A stretch of DNA of 64,000 bases from Pseudoteredinibacter isoporae. GTDB taxonomy: Bacteria; Pseudomonadota; Gammaproteobacteria; Pseudomonadales; Cellvibrionaceae. Location of the stretch: NCBI RefSeq assembly GCF_011602085.1, contig NZ_JAAONY010000002.1:186001-250000 (forward strand). Reading direction: 5' to 3'. A program made the position numbers and the translations under genes. The notes beneath the pieces were generated by a model that was not told the origin of the DNA, did not search any database, and worked only from the letters and a program-made list of their open reading frames with translations. How positions within the stretch are numbered: position 1 is the stretch's first letter; the number at the start of each line of letters is the position of its first letter. Positions 34,599 through 43,017 of the stretch are shown here, piece after piece.

Positions 34599-37500
34599 GT
34601 GAAGCTGACTTCCAACGCCTTGAAAAACCCAGCCGCGGTCCTCGTCATTTTGGCCATGGTTTTGCTCTTCGGGATTTACAGCCTGAGCAAATTGCCGGTG
34701 CAACTGTTTCCTGACATTCAAAACCCGGCCATTACCGTGCAAACCAGTTGGCGAGCAGCCTCACCACGGGAAGTCGAATCTGAAATTGTTGAACCGATCG
34801 AATCCGTACTGCGCGGCCTCCCTGGCATGAAAGAAATGCGAGCCTTCGCAAACAAAGGCAATGCCTTTATTGAAATGGAATTTGGCCTGGAAACCGATAT
34901 GCAGCGCAGCCTGATGGAAGTGATTGCGCGCATGAATCGCCTGGATCCATTACCACGAGATGCCTCACAACCGGTTGTCACCCTGGGCCGTGGCCGCGGC
35001 GGCGATACGCCGGCATTGACCTACTTTTTTTTGCAACAACTGCCCGGAACCGCTGGCAACATTCAGGATTATCAGTCTTTCGCTGAGGACGTCATCCGCC
35101 CTGCCATTGAAGCGGTGCCCGGTGTTGCCCGCGTAACCGCCCAGGACTCTTCCGCAACCCCGGAAGAACTGGTGATATCCTTCGACCCTTATCGTGCCGC
35201 TGAGCTTGGTATTCCCCTCAGTACTGCTGCCGCACGTTTAGGCCGAGCAAATGATGTCAGTGGTGGTTTTGTGGATGTTGGTCGCCGCCAATACACATTG
35301 CGTTTTACCGGTCGCTACGAACCTTGGGAACTGAAAGAGTTGGTATTGGAATGGCGTGATGGCCGCCCAATTAAACTGGGCGACATCGCTGACGTTAGTG
35401 TGACACGCGAAGAGACCCTGCTGCACAATACTCAAAACGGCAATCCGGCAATCTCCATTCGCATCGACAAAGAGAACAGTGCCAATGCCCTGCAAACGCT
35501 GGTCGCCGTAAAAGACACCGTACAAAAACTCAATGAGGAACGCCTGACTGAAAAAGGTCTGGTAATGGTTCAGTCTTTTGATGCGAGTGTTTTCATCTAC
35601 CGTGCTATCACCCTGGTTACCAGCAATATTGTGCTGGGTATTATGTTGGCGGTCGGTATTTTGTGGTGGTTCTTGCGTCGCTTGCGAGCAACCCTGATTG
35701 TCGCCATCGCCATTCCAACATCGCTGTTGGCAACGTTTATCATGCTCAAACTGACCGGGCGCAGCTTGAATATTATCTCGCTAGCCGGCCTGGCCTTCGC
35801 TGTTGGCATGGTATTGGATGCCGCCATCGTTGTGCTTGAAAATATTGTGCGGCTTAGGGAACGGGGTCTGAGCGATAACGATGCCTCCCTCGAAGGTGCC
35901 GGACAGGTTTGGGGCGCCCTGCTCGCTTCAACCGCAACTACCGTTGCCATTTTCCTTCCCGTGATGTTTATGAAGGAAGTGGAAGGTCAATTATTTTCCG
36001 ACCTCGCCATTACCATCGCCATTGCGGTTGTTATGTCTTTGTTTATCGCCGTAAGTATTTTACCCCTCGCCGCGAAATACTGGCTGAAAGATTTACAACT
36101 TAGCGATCACAATCTGGGGCTTTGGCAAAAAATCAGCGGTGCGATTATGGCATTGACCAGCACGGCCAAAAAACGCGCTATCGTTGCAGCAACCTTAATC
36201 TGCGTTCCTGTCGCCAGCAGTTATGTGTTATTGCCAGAAATGGATTACCTGCCGCCGGTAAAACGAGATGCAGTTGATGCCTTTTTCCGCCTCCCCCCAG
36301 GCATTAATAAAGACACGGTGGCCAAAGAATACATTCAGGTACTGGATGAGCGCATGAAACCCTTTATGAAAGGTGAGCGCGAACCCGCACTGAAAAATTA
36401 CTACATTCTGACCTTCGGTAGCTTTGGTGGCACCATGGGAGCGCGGGTTAAAGATCAATCCCAGGTCAAAGCACTCGAAAAGATTATGCGCGAAGAAATC
36501 TTCGTCGACCTGCCCGATCTGCGTGCCTACCCGGCACAGGGAAATCTCTTTGGCGGCTTTGGTGGTGATCGCAGTGTCAACATTCACTTGCAGGCCAAAG
36601 ACCGTGAAGCCCTGGCCAAAGCCGCTGCATTGGGTCAGAAAAAGCTCCGTGAGATCTTGAAGATTGACGATGTTCGCGTGAATCCAAGCCTGGAACAAAC
36701 TGAGCCTGAACTGCGCTTACAACCGGACGACCGTAAAATTGCCGAAGCCGGCTGGAGCCGCAGCGACGTCGCACAAATTGTTCGCTCCATGGGTAATGGT
36801 TTATACGTTGGCGAACATTTCAATGGTGAGAAGCGTCTGGATATTATCCTGCGCGCTCAACCCTGGACATCCCCCGAAGCCCTGGCCACCACACCAATGG
36901 CTACACCCGCAGGGAATATCGTTCCACTGGGTGAACTGGTCTCCATTGATCGTACCGTTGGCCCGCAGCAATTGCGCCGTATTGATCGCCGCCGCACCAT
37001 CAGTATTTTTATTCGCCCACCGGAAGGCATGTCTCTGGAGCATATTATGGAGGTGATCAAAAGCGATGTTGAACCTCTATTACGCGCGGAACTGCCTGCA
37101 GACGCCAGCATTCTCTATGGCGGCAGTGCCAATGCTCTGGAACGCGCAGTGAACTCCATGGCCAGCAACTTTGCCATTGCCCTTCTGGTCTTGTTCCTGT
37201 TGATGGCGGCCCTCTTCCGTTCAGCAAAAGACAGCTTGCTGGTGGTATTGGCCATGCCGCTGGCAATGGCCGGTGGGATCTTCGCCCTACAAATTTTAAA
37301 CTTATTTACCTTCCAGCCTCTCGATCTGCTCACGATGATCGGTTTCGTCATCCTGCTTGGCCTGGTGGTTAACAATGCCATTCTTTTGGTTCACCAGACC
37401 CGCAGCGCCGAGCGTGAAGGTATGAGCCGAGACGAGGCTGTAAAGTCTGCTCTGATGACACGCTTGCGCCCCATCTTTATGAGTACAGCCACCAGCGTAT

Positions 37501-37721
37501 TTGGCATGCTGCCATTGCTTTTGATGCCCGGCGCCAGCAGCGTGATCTATCGCGGCCTGGCGGCGGTCATCGTGGGCGGCATGTGTGTGAGTACCCTGTT
37601 TACCCTGATACTCCTGCCCTGCTTTTTACGCATGGGCAAAAAACAACAGAGCGATATTCCGCTTGAGCACCGTACTAGCAATGAAGTGAAAACCTCAGAA
37701 CCCAAAACAATAGCCTCGTAA
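34599..37721 (+). CDS. RND-family efflux pump permease (HAE1-like)
   Basis: An inner-membrane proton-driven transporter of 1040 residues, the normal RND length. The N-terminal helix NPAAVLVILAMVLLFGIYSL precedes the first periplasmic domain with VQTSWRAASPREVESEIVEP. The TM4 proton-relay motif GLAFAVGMVLDAAIVVLENI is present but reads GMVLDAAI, with one Asp rather than the DD pair of AcrB. TM10-12 show MIGFVILLGLVVNNAILLVH. GTG start at 34599, with GGAG 6 nt upstream. The single Asp and divergent sequence make the drug substrate uncertain. The adaptor gene follows 44 nt downstream; no outer-membrane TolC gene is nearby. Confidence 0.92.
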   Translation: MKLTSNALKNPAAVLVILAMVLLFGIYSLSKLPVQLFPDIQNPAITVQTSWRAASPREVESEIVEPIESVLRGLPGMKEMRAFANKGNAFIEMEFGLETDMQRSLMEVIARMNRLDPLPRDASQPVVTLGRGRGGDTPALTYFFLQQLPGTAGNIQDYQSFAEDVIRPAIEAVPGVARVTAQDSSATPEELVISFDPYRAAELGIPLSTAAARLGRANDVSGGFVDVGRRQYTLRFTGRYEPWELKELVLEWRDGRPIKLGDIADVSVTREETLLHNTQNGNPAISIRIDKENSANALQTLVAVKDTVQKLNEERLTEKGLVMVQSFDASVFIYRAITLVTSNIVLGIMLAVGILWWFLRRLRATLIVAIAIPTSLLATFIMLKLTGRSLNIISLAGLAFAVGMVLDAAIVVLENIVRLRERGLSDNDASLEGAGQVWGALLASTATTVAIFLPVMFMKEVEGQLFSDLAITIAIAVVMSLFIAVSILPLAAKYWLKDLQLSDHNLGLWQKISGAIMALTSTAKKRAIVAATLICVPVASSYVLLPEMDYLPPVKRDAVDAFFRLPPGINKDTVAKEYIQVLDERMKPFMKGEREPALKNYYILTFGSFGGTMGARVKDQSQVKALEKIMREEIFVDLPDLRAYPAQGNLFGGFGGDRSVNIHLQAKDREALAKAAALGQKKLREILKIDDVRVNPSLEQTEPELRLQPDDRKIAEAGWSRSDVAQIVRSMGNGLYVGEHFNGEKRLDIILRAQPWTSPEALATTPMATPAGNIVPLGELVSIDRTVGPQQLRRIDRRRTISIFIRPPEGMSLEHIMEVIKSDVEPLLRAELPADASILYGGSANALERAVNSMASNFAIALLVLFLLMAALFRSAKDSLLVVLAMPLAMAGGIFALQILNLFTFQPLDLLTMIGFVILLGLVVNNAILLVHQTRSAEREGMSRDEAVKSALMTRLRPIFMSTATSVFGMLPLLLMPGASSVIYRGLAAVIVGGMCVSTLFTLILLPCFLRMGKKQQSDIPLEHRTSNEVKTSEPKTIAS

Positions 37722-37765
37722 ATGACGCCCAAAAGGCGCAACGATAGCGCCAGAGAAACGGATTT

Positions 37766-38851
37766 ATGAACACACGTACAAGAGACAGTGCGATGAAACA
37801 GTTAAAACAGATAATTTGTGCCGGTCTGGTATTGAGTTCCGCCTTGAGTGTTCAAAGCGGTTTCGCCCAGGGTCCGACACCCGCCGTTGAAACCGCCCAG
37901 GTGACTCTCAGTCAAAACGATAACCTTGCCCGCCTGCCGGGAACGGTTATCAGCCTGAGGGACGCGCTGCTTTCCGCCGAGATCAGTGGACGCCTGGAAT
38001 GGCTGGCCGAAGTTGGTGAGCACGTTGAAAAAGGTCAAACCATCGCCCGGATTGACGATCACCTGCTGAAGCTGCAGCTGCGTAATGATCAAGCTCAGAT
38101 TAAGCGTATTCAGGCCGATATGGATTATCAACGCCGCCAGCAGCAGCGTTTGAGCAAATTGTTGCAAAATAACAGCGTTGCCAAAAACGAACTGGATCAA
38201 GTGGAATCACGCATCGGCATTCTCCAACAGGACCTCGCCATTGCAAAGATTAATGCCGAGCGAGCCCAATACCAGCTGGAACGCAGTCAGGTCATCGCCC
38301 CGTTCAGCGGTGTGATTGCCCGCCGTGAAATGAATCTGGGCGAACTCACCCAAGTCGGCAGCCCATTACTGCGACTCGTTGACACCCAACGCTTGGAAAT
38401 CAGTGTTAATGCCCCCTTACGCGTAGCCCGTTTTAACCAGCCCGGTACGATGGTCGCCGTGCATCGCGATAATCAGGAGATCAGCACCGAGATTCGTGGT
38501 GCGGTTCCCGTTGGCGACGAACGTTCCCGCATGATGGAACTTCGTCTTGAGCTGGACGATAAGGAATGGCTGATTGGTGAAGCGGTTACCGTGGAACTGG
38601 CTCAAGCGGCCAGCCAGCAGCAGCTCAGTGTTCCCCGAGACGCCCTGGTGCTCCGTGAGCAAGCGGTTTATGTGTTCCGGGTCGATGCGGACGGAAAAGC
38701 CCAGCGCGTGGAAGTAAAGCCTGGTGCCGGACAAGGTAATCAGATCAGCGTAACAGGAGAACTTCAATCCGGTGACACCGTAATTGTGCGCGGTGCTGAA
38801 AACCTCAAAGACGGTCAAACCCTGAAAATCTTGACGGCATCCGCAGGCTAA
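37766..38851 (+). CDS. RND efflux periplasmic adaptor (membrane fusion protein)
   Basis: A protein of 361 residues with a signal peptide (LKQIICAGLVLSSALSVQSGFA), a lipoyl half-motif (SAEISGRLEWLAEVGEHVEKG), a helical hairpin (QAQIKRIQADMDYQRRQQQR and on), the second lipoyl half (SQVIAPFSGVIARREMNLGE) and beta-barrel strands. No lipobox Cys is visible at the cleavage site, so it is probably not a lipoprotein of the AcrA type. ATG at 37793 (MKQLKQII) is an alternative start. Gene order is pump first, adaptor second, the reverse of acrAB. Confidence 0.92.
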   Translation: MNTRTRDSAMKQLKQIICAGLVLSSALSVQSGFAQGPTPAVETAQVTLSQNDNLARLPGTVISLRDALLSAEISGRLEWLAEVGEHVEKGQTIARIDDHLLKLQLRNDQAQIKRIQADMDYQRRQQQRLSKLLQNNSVAKNELDQVESRIGILQQDLAIAKINAERAQYQLERSQVIAPFSGVIARREMNLGELTQVGSPLLRLVDTQRLEISVNAPLRVARFNQPGTMVAVHRDNQEISTEIRGAVPVGDERSRMMELRLELDDKEWLIGEAVTVELAQAASQQQLSVPRDALVLREQAVYVFRVDADGKAQRVEVKPGAGQGNQISVTGELQSGDTVIVRGAENLKDGQTLKILTASAG

Positions 38852-38870
38852 TCGGCCTCACATTCCCCCT

Positions 38871-38914
38871 AAGGCAGCTACAGCCCCATTTCACTCTGTA
38901 GCTGCCTTCTTTTA
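38871..38914 (+). terminator. Terminator after the RND operon
   Basis: AAGGCAGCTACAG (38871-38883) pairs with CTGTAGCTGCCTT (38896-38908) across a 12-nt loop, followed by CTTTTA. Confidence 0.85.
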
Positions 38915-39077
38915 CCCCTTCCCAAAGACATCCATTTTCTACCTCAGCTATCCAAATCAGGCCCAATAAACTCCTGACATTTGTCACCCCTGATTGCTGA
39001 CATTCCACAGCTCCCAAACCCTCTCATTCCCTTTAGTCTATACACCATCCAATCAATCAGAAGTTATAGGCCTTGTT

Positions 39078-40052
39078 ATGAAAAACCTTTCCGTAGCCAT
39101 ATTGTTGATTCTCGGCGTCATCCTCAGCAGCACGGGATTCGCAAGATCCATCGCAAAATTCGAAATGGATCTTTACGATTCCGAGCGTGAACGCCCCATC
39201 AAATTAAATATCTGGTATGCCGCAAAGGCCGACTGCAATAGTGAACTCAAGTGCATTAACAGCAAAACGGAAAAACCAAAGGTCGCCGTTATGAGCCACG
39301 GAGCCATGGGCTCCGTTCAGTCCATGAATTGGCTTGCCTACCCCCTGGCCGCACAAGGTTACGTTGTTGTTGGCGTGAATCACTTTGGCGAATCCTGGGT
39401 GTATGGCCGTGAAAACATCAACCCAGCAGCCGCACTGAAGCTCTGGGAACGCCCCAAAGATATCAGCATTGCTTTGGATAAGCTGGCTCAACAATCCCCC
39501 TTTGATCAAACACTGGATCTGGAGAACATTCTGGCCGTCGGTTTTTCTTCCGGTGGTTCAACCGTTCTCGCATTGGCCGGTGCTGAATATCAGTACGAAC
39601 TAGCTCAAAAGCACTGCGAGGAAAACGCCAGCACGGATTTAAGCTGTCGCTATACCCAGGAAAGTCATTTACCCGAGTTACCTCAAGAAGCCTACGGTTC
39701 CTTTAAAGACCATCGAATCACACAGCTTATTGCATTGGACCCAGCCGCAGGCCACATCACAAAACCGGAAAGTCTAAAAAGCATCGACAGCAAGGTACTG
39801 GTATTTGGCTTAGAGAATGGCGACTTCCTACCAATTGAACATCACGCCGCTTTCTACCAAGAACACATTCCTGGCTCACAGCTGGAAACCTTGAAAGGCA
39901 ATGAAGGCCACTTCGTCTTCCAAGACAAATGTCAGCTAGACATCAAAGTGCATGGCATTCCGCTTTGTGAAGACAAAAGCGGTGTTAACCGGGACTCAAC
40001 TCATGCGAGAAGTATTGGAAGAATAATGGGCTTTCTTGCGAAGAATCAGTAG
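39078..40052 (+). CDS. Secreted alpha/beta hydrolase, dienelactone/PAF-acetylhydrolase-like
   Basis: A protein of 324 residues with a signal peptide (LSVAILLILGVILSSTGFA). The hydrolase core has the oxyanion segment VAVMSHGAMGSVQSMNW, VVGVNHFGESW, the nucleophile elbow VGFSSGGST (GxSxG with Ser), an acid region after KVLVFGLENGDF and a terminal His in GNEGHFVFQ. Several Cys in the periplasmic portion could form disulfides. The start at 39078 is chosen for the signal peptide; the frame is open further upstream without a ribosome-binding site. Substrate unknown; carboxyl ester or lactone likely. Confidence 0.82.
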   Translation: MKNLSVAILLILGVILSSTGFARSIAKFEMDLYDSERERPIKLNIWYAAKADCNSELKCINSKTEKPKVAVMSHGAMGSVQSMNWLAYPLAAQGYVVVGVNHFGESWVYGRENINPAAALKLWERPKDISIALDKLAQQSPFDQTLDLENILAVGFSSGGSTVLALAGAEYQYELAQKHCEENASTDLSCRYTQESHLPELPQEAYGSFKDHRITQLIALDPAAGHITKPESLKSIDSKVLVFGLENGDFLPIEHHAAFYQEHIPGSQLETLKGNEGHFVFQDKCQLDIKVHGIPLCEDKSGVNRDSTHARSIGRIMGFLAKNQ

Positions 40053-40224
40053 GTGCATGCACCGGCCCGACGTGCGCTGTTTACCGGAGTAAACTGAACA
40101 ATCACTCCAGTATCAGCTGCACGTCCCGCTGTTAGAGAGCACAAAAATTGGCTAACGGTGAGTACCCAATCTAACTTTGTTCTGTTCTATTGCAGTCCAA
40201 TTCGTCTCTATGCGGCATGGGAGA

Positions 40225-40854
40225 TTAAAGTAATTCCCGTATTTTATTTTGAATTTTTAACTCACACCCTTGAATTTCACCTTCATAATATGATGCGACC
40301 GGCCCTCCATCCACAAGACCTTTTTTTAATTCGGCATACCAATAAAGTGACATGCCACATGGAAAACCAAGCTGCTCTAAAACCATGAGAATTCCATACA
40401 ACGCCACTCTTTTTGAAACTTCGTCCTCTATGTTTACAAATGAGTACTGATATAAATCCAGTGCCACGTAGGGCGCCTGCTCCCTAACAAGCGGTACTCC
40501 AGACATTACAATATATGCATTTAATTGCCCTTGCTCGGATAACAAATACCTTTTCCAGATTGACGTGGCTCGGCCCCGGTATTGTTCGCTATCTGAATAT
40601 CTTTCTAGATATTCTTGTATTGATTTTTCGTACCCCAAACATGCAGTTGCTTCCAGCCATAATCTAGCTTTGTCATTTGACTCTTGACTTCCAATTTGTT
40701 CCATGTGCTGGTTAAATTGCATTGAATAATTATCTGAACTAAAATTATCCAACTTAGGTTGATCACAAAGCTCATTAGCATTTGTGCCTATTGCAATGGT
40801 AACAAAAATAAAACTCAGAACTCTTCGTATTAGGCCTACAAGTAGTCTATTCAT
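40225..40854 (-). CDS. Hypothetical exported protein
   Basis: A protein of 209 residues starting at MNRLLVGLIRRVLSFIFVTI, a likely signal peptide cleaved near NANELC. The mature part is helical with repeated Glu/Leu/Tyr patterns (LWLEATACLGYEKSIQEYLE), which recalls Sel1- or TPR-like helical proteins, but I cannot assign a family. Four Cys are spaced through it. It opens the AT-rich pocket at 40-43 kb and is more AT-rich than its neighbours, a sign of transfer. Not in an operon. Confidence 0.6.
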   Translation of the reverse strand: MNRLLVGLIRRVLSFIFVTIAIGTNANELCDQPKLDNFSSDNYSMQFNQHMEQIGSQESNDKARLWLEATACLGYEKSIQEYLERYSDSEQYRGRATSIWKRYLLSEQGQLNAYIVMSGVPLVREQAPYVALDLYQYSFVNIEDEVSKRVALYGILMVLEQLGFPCGMSLYWYAELKKGLVDGGPVASYYEGEIQGCELKIQNKIRELL

Positions 40855-40884
40855 CGTAAAATTCCACCCAACTCCCTGTGTCAC

Positions 40885-41275
40885 CTATTTCATTTTAGCC
40901 GGCTTGACTCCCTATGGTGTAGTAAGAACTTCGCCTACATTCAAGTAATATGATTTAGAGTCAAGCTTACCAATAACTGATACGTAACTATCCAGAAAAT
41001 TTTAATTCAGCACCTCTGACGACAGCAATGCCTTCATCTGCCCATACTTCATACCATTTCACATCTATTCACTTGATGTGGTTCCTGCAATTATGTAATA
41101 AAACCTATTTCTAATTTTCATTTCGACATAGTGTAAAAGGATTTTAGAACCATCCGATGCAACTTTATAGCCAATCGGCTCTTTAAACATTCCTCGACAT
41201 CTTCACAGATACCAGTGTCAGAATTTTCATTCAACATGCTTAATAAACCCAAAAGAGCATGGGTACTTATACAAG
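40885..41275. other. AT-rich gap with possible decayed coding sequence
   Basis: No intact gene. On the minus strand, short frames after one another read like pieces of one small protein: FKEPIGYKVASDGSKILLHY ending near 41064, and WYEVWADEGIAVVRGAELKF near 40992-41062. They are in different frames, so if real they are a broken gene. Nothing else was recognised. Confidence 0.35.
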
Positions 41276-41620
41276 CTAATCACCAAATGTTAGTGAATAT
41301 CCTCTACACAAAGCAATATAAGCATAGTCGTATGTCAGGAAAACAACCTTTTTAACCCCACAGCCCAATGCCTCTTCTAGAAAACTAGAGTCCGAATCTA
41401 ATCTTAGCTTCTCCTGATCTAGACATTCAAAATGGCTCACATTGAAAAATTCCATCTTATATGCCAAAAAATCTACGCCTCCCTCATACAATGAAGCCAT
41501 GGACGTACACAGTTCACCCGTAAGCACCAACCTACCCTCGACAACATCATGTAATGCTTGTTTGAGATGAAATGCATCTCTACCAACGATATAACCGTAC
41601 TTTGTTTTTATATCTCTCAT
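41276..41620 (-). CDS. Hypothetical protein, accessory region
   Basis: A protein of 114 residues, unrecognised: MRDIKTKYGYIVGRDAFHLK at the start, GVDFLAYKMEFFNVSHFE in the middle and VKKVVFLTYDYAYIALCRGY near the end. The codon pattern looks protein-like, with buried-strand segments. Size, acidity, AT-rich context and the neighbouring immunity-like pseudogene suggest an orphan immunity gene, but this is inference. No toxin gene is adjacent. Confidence 0.5.
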   Translation of the reverse strand: MRDIKTKYGYIVGRDAFHLKQALHDVVEGRLVLTGELCTSMASLYEGGVDFLAYKMEFFNVSHFECLDQEKLRLDSDSSFLEEALGCGVKKVVFLTYDYAYIALCRGYSLTFGD

Positions 41621-42258
41621 TATTTGTACACCAGCATACGATCCTTATTATTCGAGTCTAATTTTATCACTGTAGCAAGCCCTCCAATTTCAGAACGAAA
41701 TTCCTAACTCTAACGCCTTCGAATCAAGCTGCATACAACCTTCCGTTATCTAAACCAAATACAGTATTAGGGCTCATATCTCGACTTGTTACTTTTGATT
41801 ATACTTCAACCTGACAAGCCTTTAAATCTAACCACCTTATATAGGGCCAATCTTATCCGTATCAATACTTAAAACATACAGTACTTTCAAGAGCACGCAC
41901 ACCAACCTACCCACACACAAAACCGAAGCAAACCGATCACACTGCCTAAATGACTTAAATTTCCTGGACATAATAATGAGTATAAATTGCGAAGAAATAT
42001 CACCCCTATCTACCTTTATCTGTAGCAGGCTTATTTTTACTTTACTCACCAACTTCAGACCTACATATTTGAATATTTTCGAAACATAGACGCGCCTTCC
42101 CAGTGATCATCAAAGCATTAATACTGACTCAGCGGAATCTATATTACGGTAATCACTTGAATTACCTTTATATTTTTCTAAATAATTTTTAATCTCTTCC
42201 CACTAAAGCCTATATGCTCAGAATTTTGGTTGTTCTGGAACTCACACGCATACCCTCT
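41621..42258. other. AT-rich gap, no convincing gene
   Basis: About 640 bases of low GC. A 71-codon minus-strand frame at 41837-42052 lacks a ribosome-binding site and has the composition of chance sequence, so it is not called. The region looks like decayed accessory DNA. Confidence 0.45.
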
Positions 42259-42799
42259 CTAGGGAGCAGAGAACATTCCACAGTCAAAACCCAAATTAAC
42301 ACAAAACTCTCTAAAACGATTGGAAGCAAAAACAACCCCCATGCTGCTTATATCCCTATAAACATCTAGGTTGTCAGGATTTTTCCTTAAAACCATTGTA
42401 TTAAAGCTAAAGGGGACTGTAGTGCCAGGAATTGCATTATAGTCTGATAAAGATAAATCAATTGCGCTTCCTACGGCTATAACATTGACTAAATAGAAAT
42501 TATGCGAAACAACATCACTGCATGTTACTTCCGCATTAATCAATTCCCAAAAATTTTGGATAATTCGACCTAAGTGCAATAGCAAACTTAGACGACACCA
42601 AGGGTACCATGGCTGTATTAGGGACTGAGTCAAGCTTACTTAACTCTGCCGATGACCTCTCAAATTCAAACTTAGGAACTCCTAGATCACTATCAAATCT
42701 CTTTCCTTCCCGAAATAAAAATCTATCAGGACTTTCATCACGGGAATATTCAGCTATTTGATCATCTTCAACACAGCTATCAAATTTCCAGATATACAT
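42259..42799 (-). pseudogene. DUF1629/Imm11-like immunity gene, frameshifted
   Basis: Two overlapping minus-strand frames together spell one protein of about 180 residues. The first (start ATG at 42799) reads MYIWKFDSCVEDDQ, FLFREGKRFDSDLGVPKFEF and AMVPLVSSKFAIALRS; the second continues NFWELINAEVTC, HNFYLVNVIAVGSAIDLS and ends near GFDCGMFSAP. This matches the order of conserved blocks in DUF1629/Imm11 immunity proteins (PLVS, then YYL-N-V, then the D-S segment). The frames switch at a homopolymer A5T4 tract near 42548-42557, so a single indel would restore the gene. A polymorphic-toxin partner is absent. It could also be a sequencing error. Confidence 0.6.
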
Positions 42800-43017
42800 C
42801 GCTATTGTGCCCACTCCCTTTTAGCCTTGTTTAAGGCTCGATGACCAGATTTTAACATTGCACGCTCAGTTGATCACACAACCATAAATAATGACCGCTA
42901 GACTGAAGGTAACACTACGCATGAGTTACTTACTTTTACATACTTTGACGCCACGCTTCCTTGACTTTTCCAGAAATTAAAACCATGACCTTGATGAGAC
43001 TTCCTGCTTCTGAGCCC

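Noticed and set aside
40060-40160. Possible integron attC-like site after the hydrolase gene (GTTAGAG, GCTAAC)
   Set aside because: The required RYYYAAC/GTTRRRY pair and internal inverted arms could not be assembled, and no integrase is present.
41837-42052. 71-codon minus-strand frame in the AT-rich gap
   Set aside because: No ribosome-binding site and random-looking composition.
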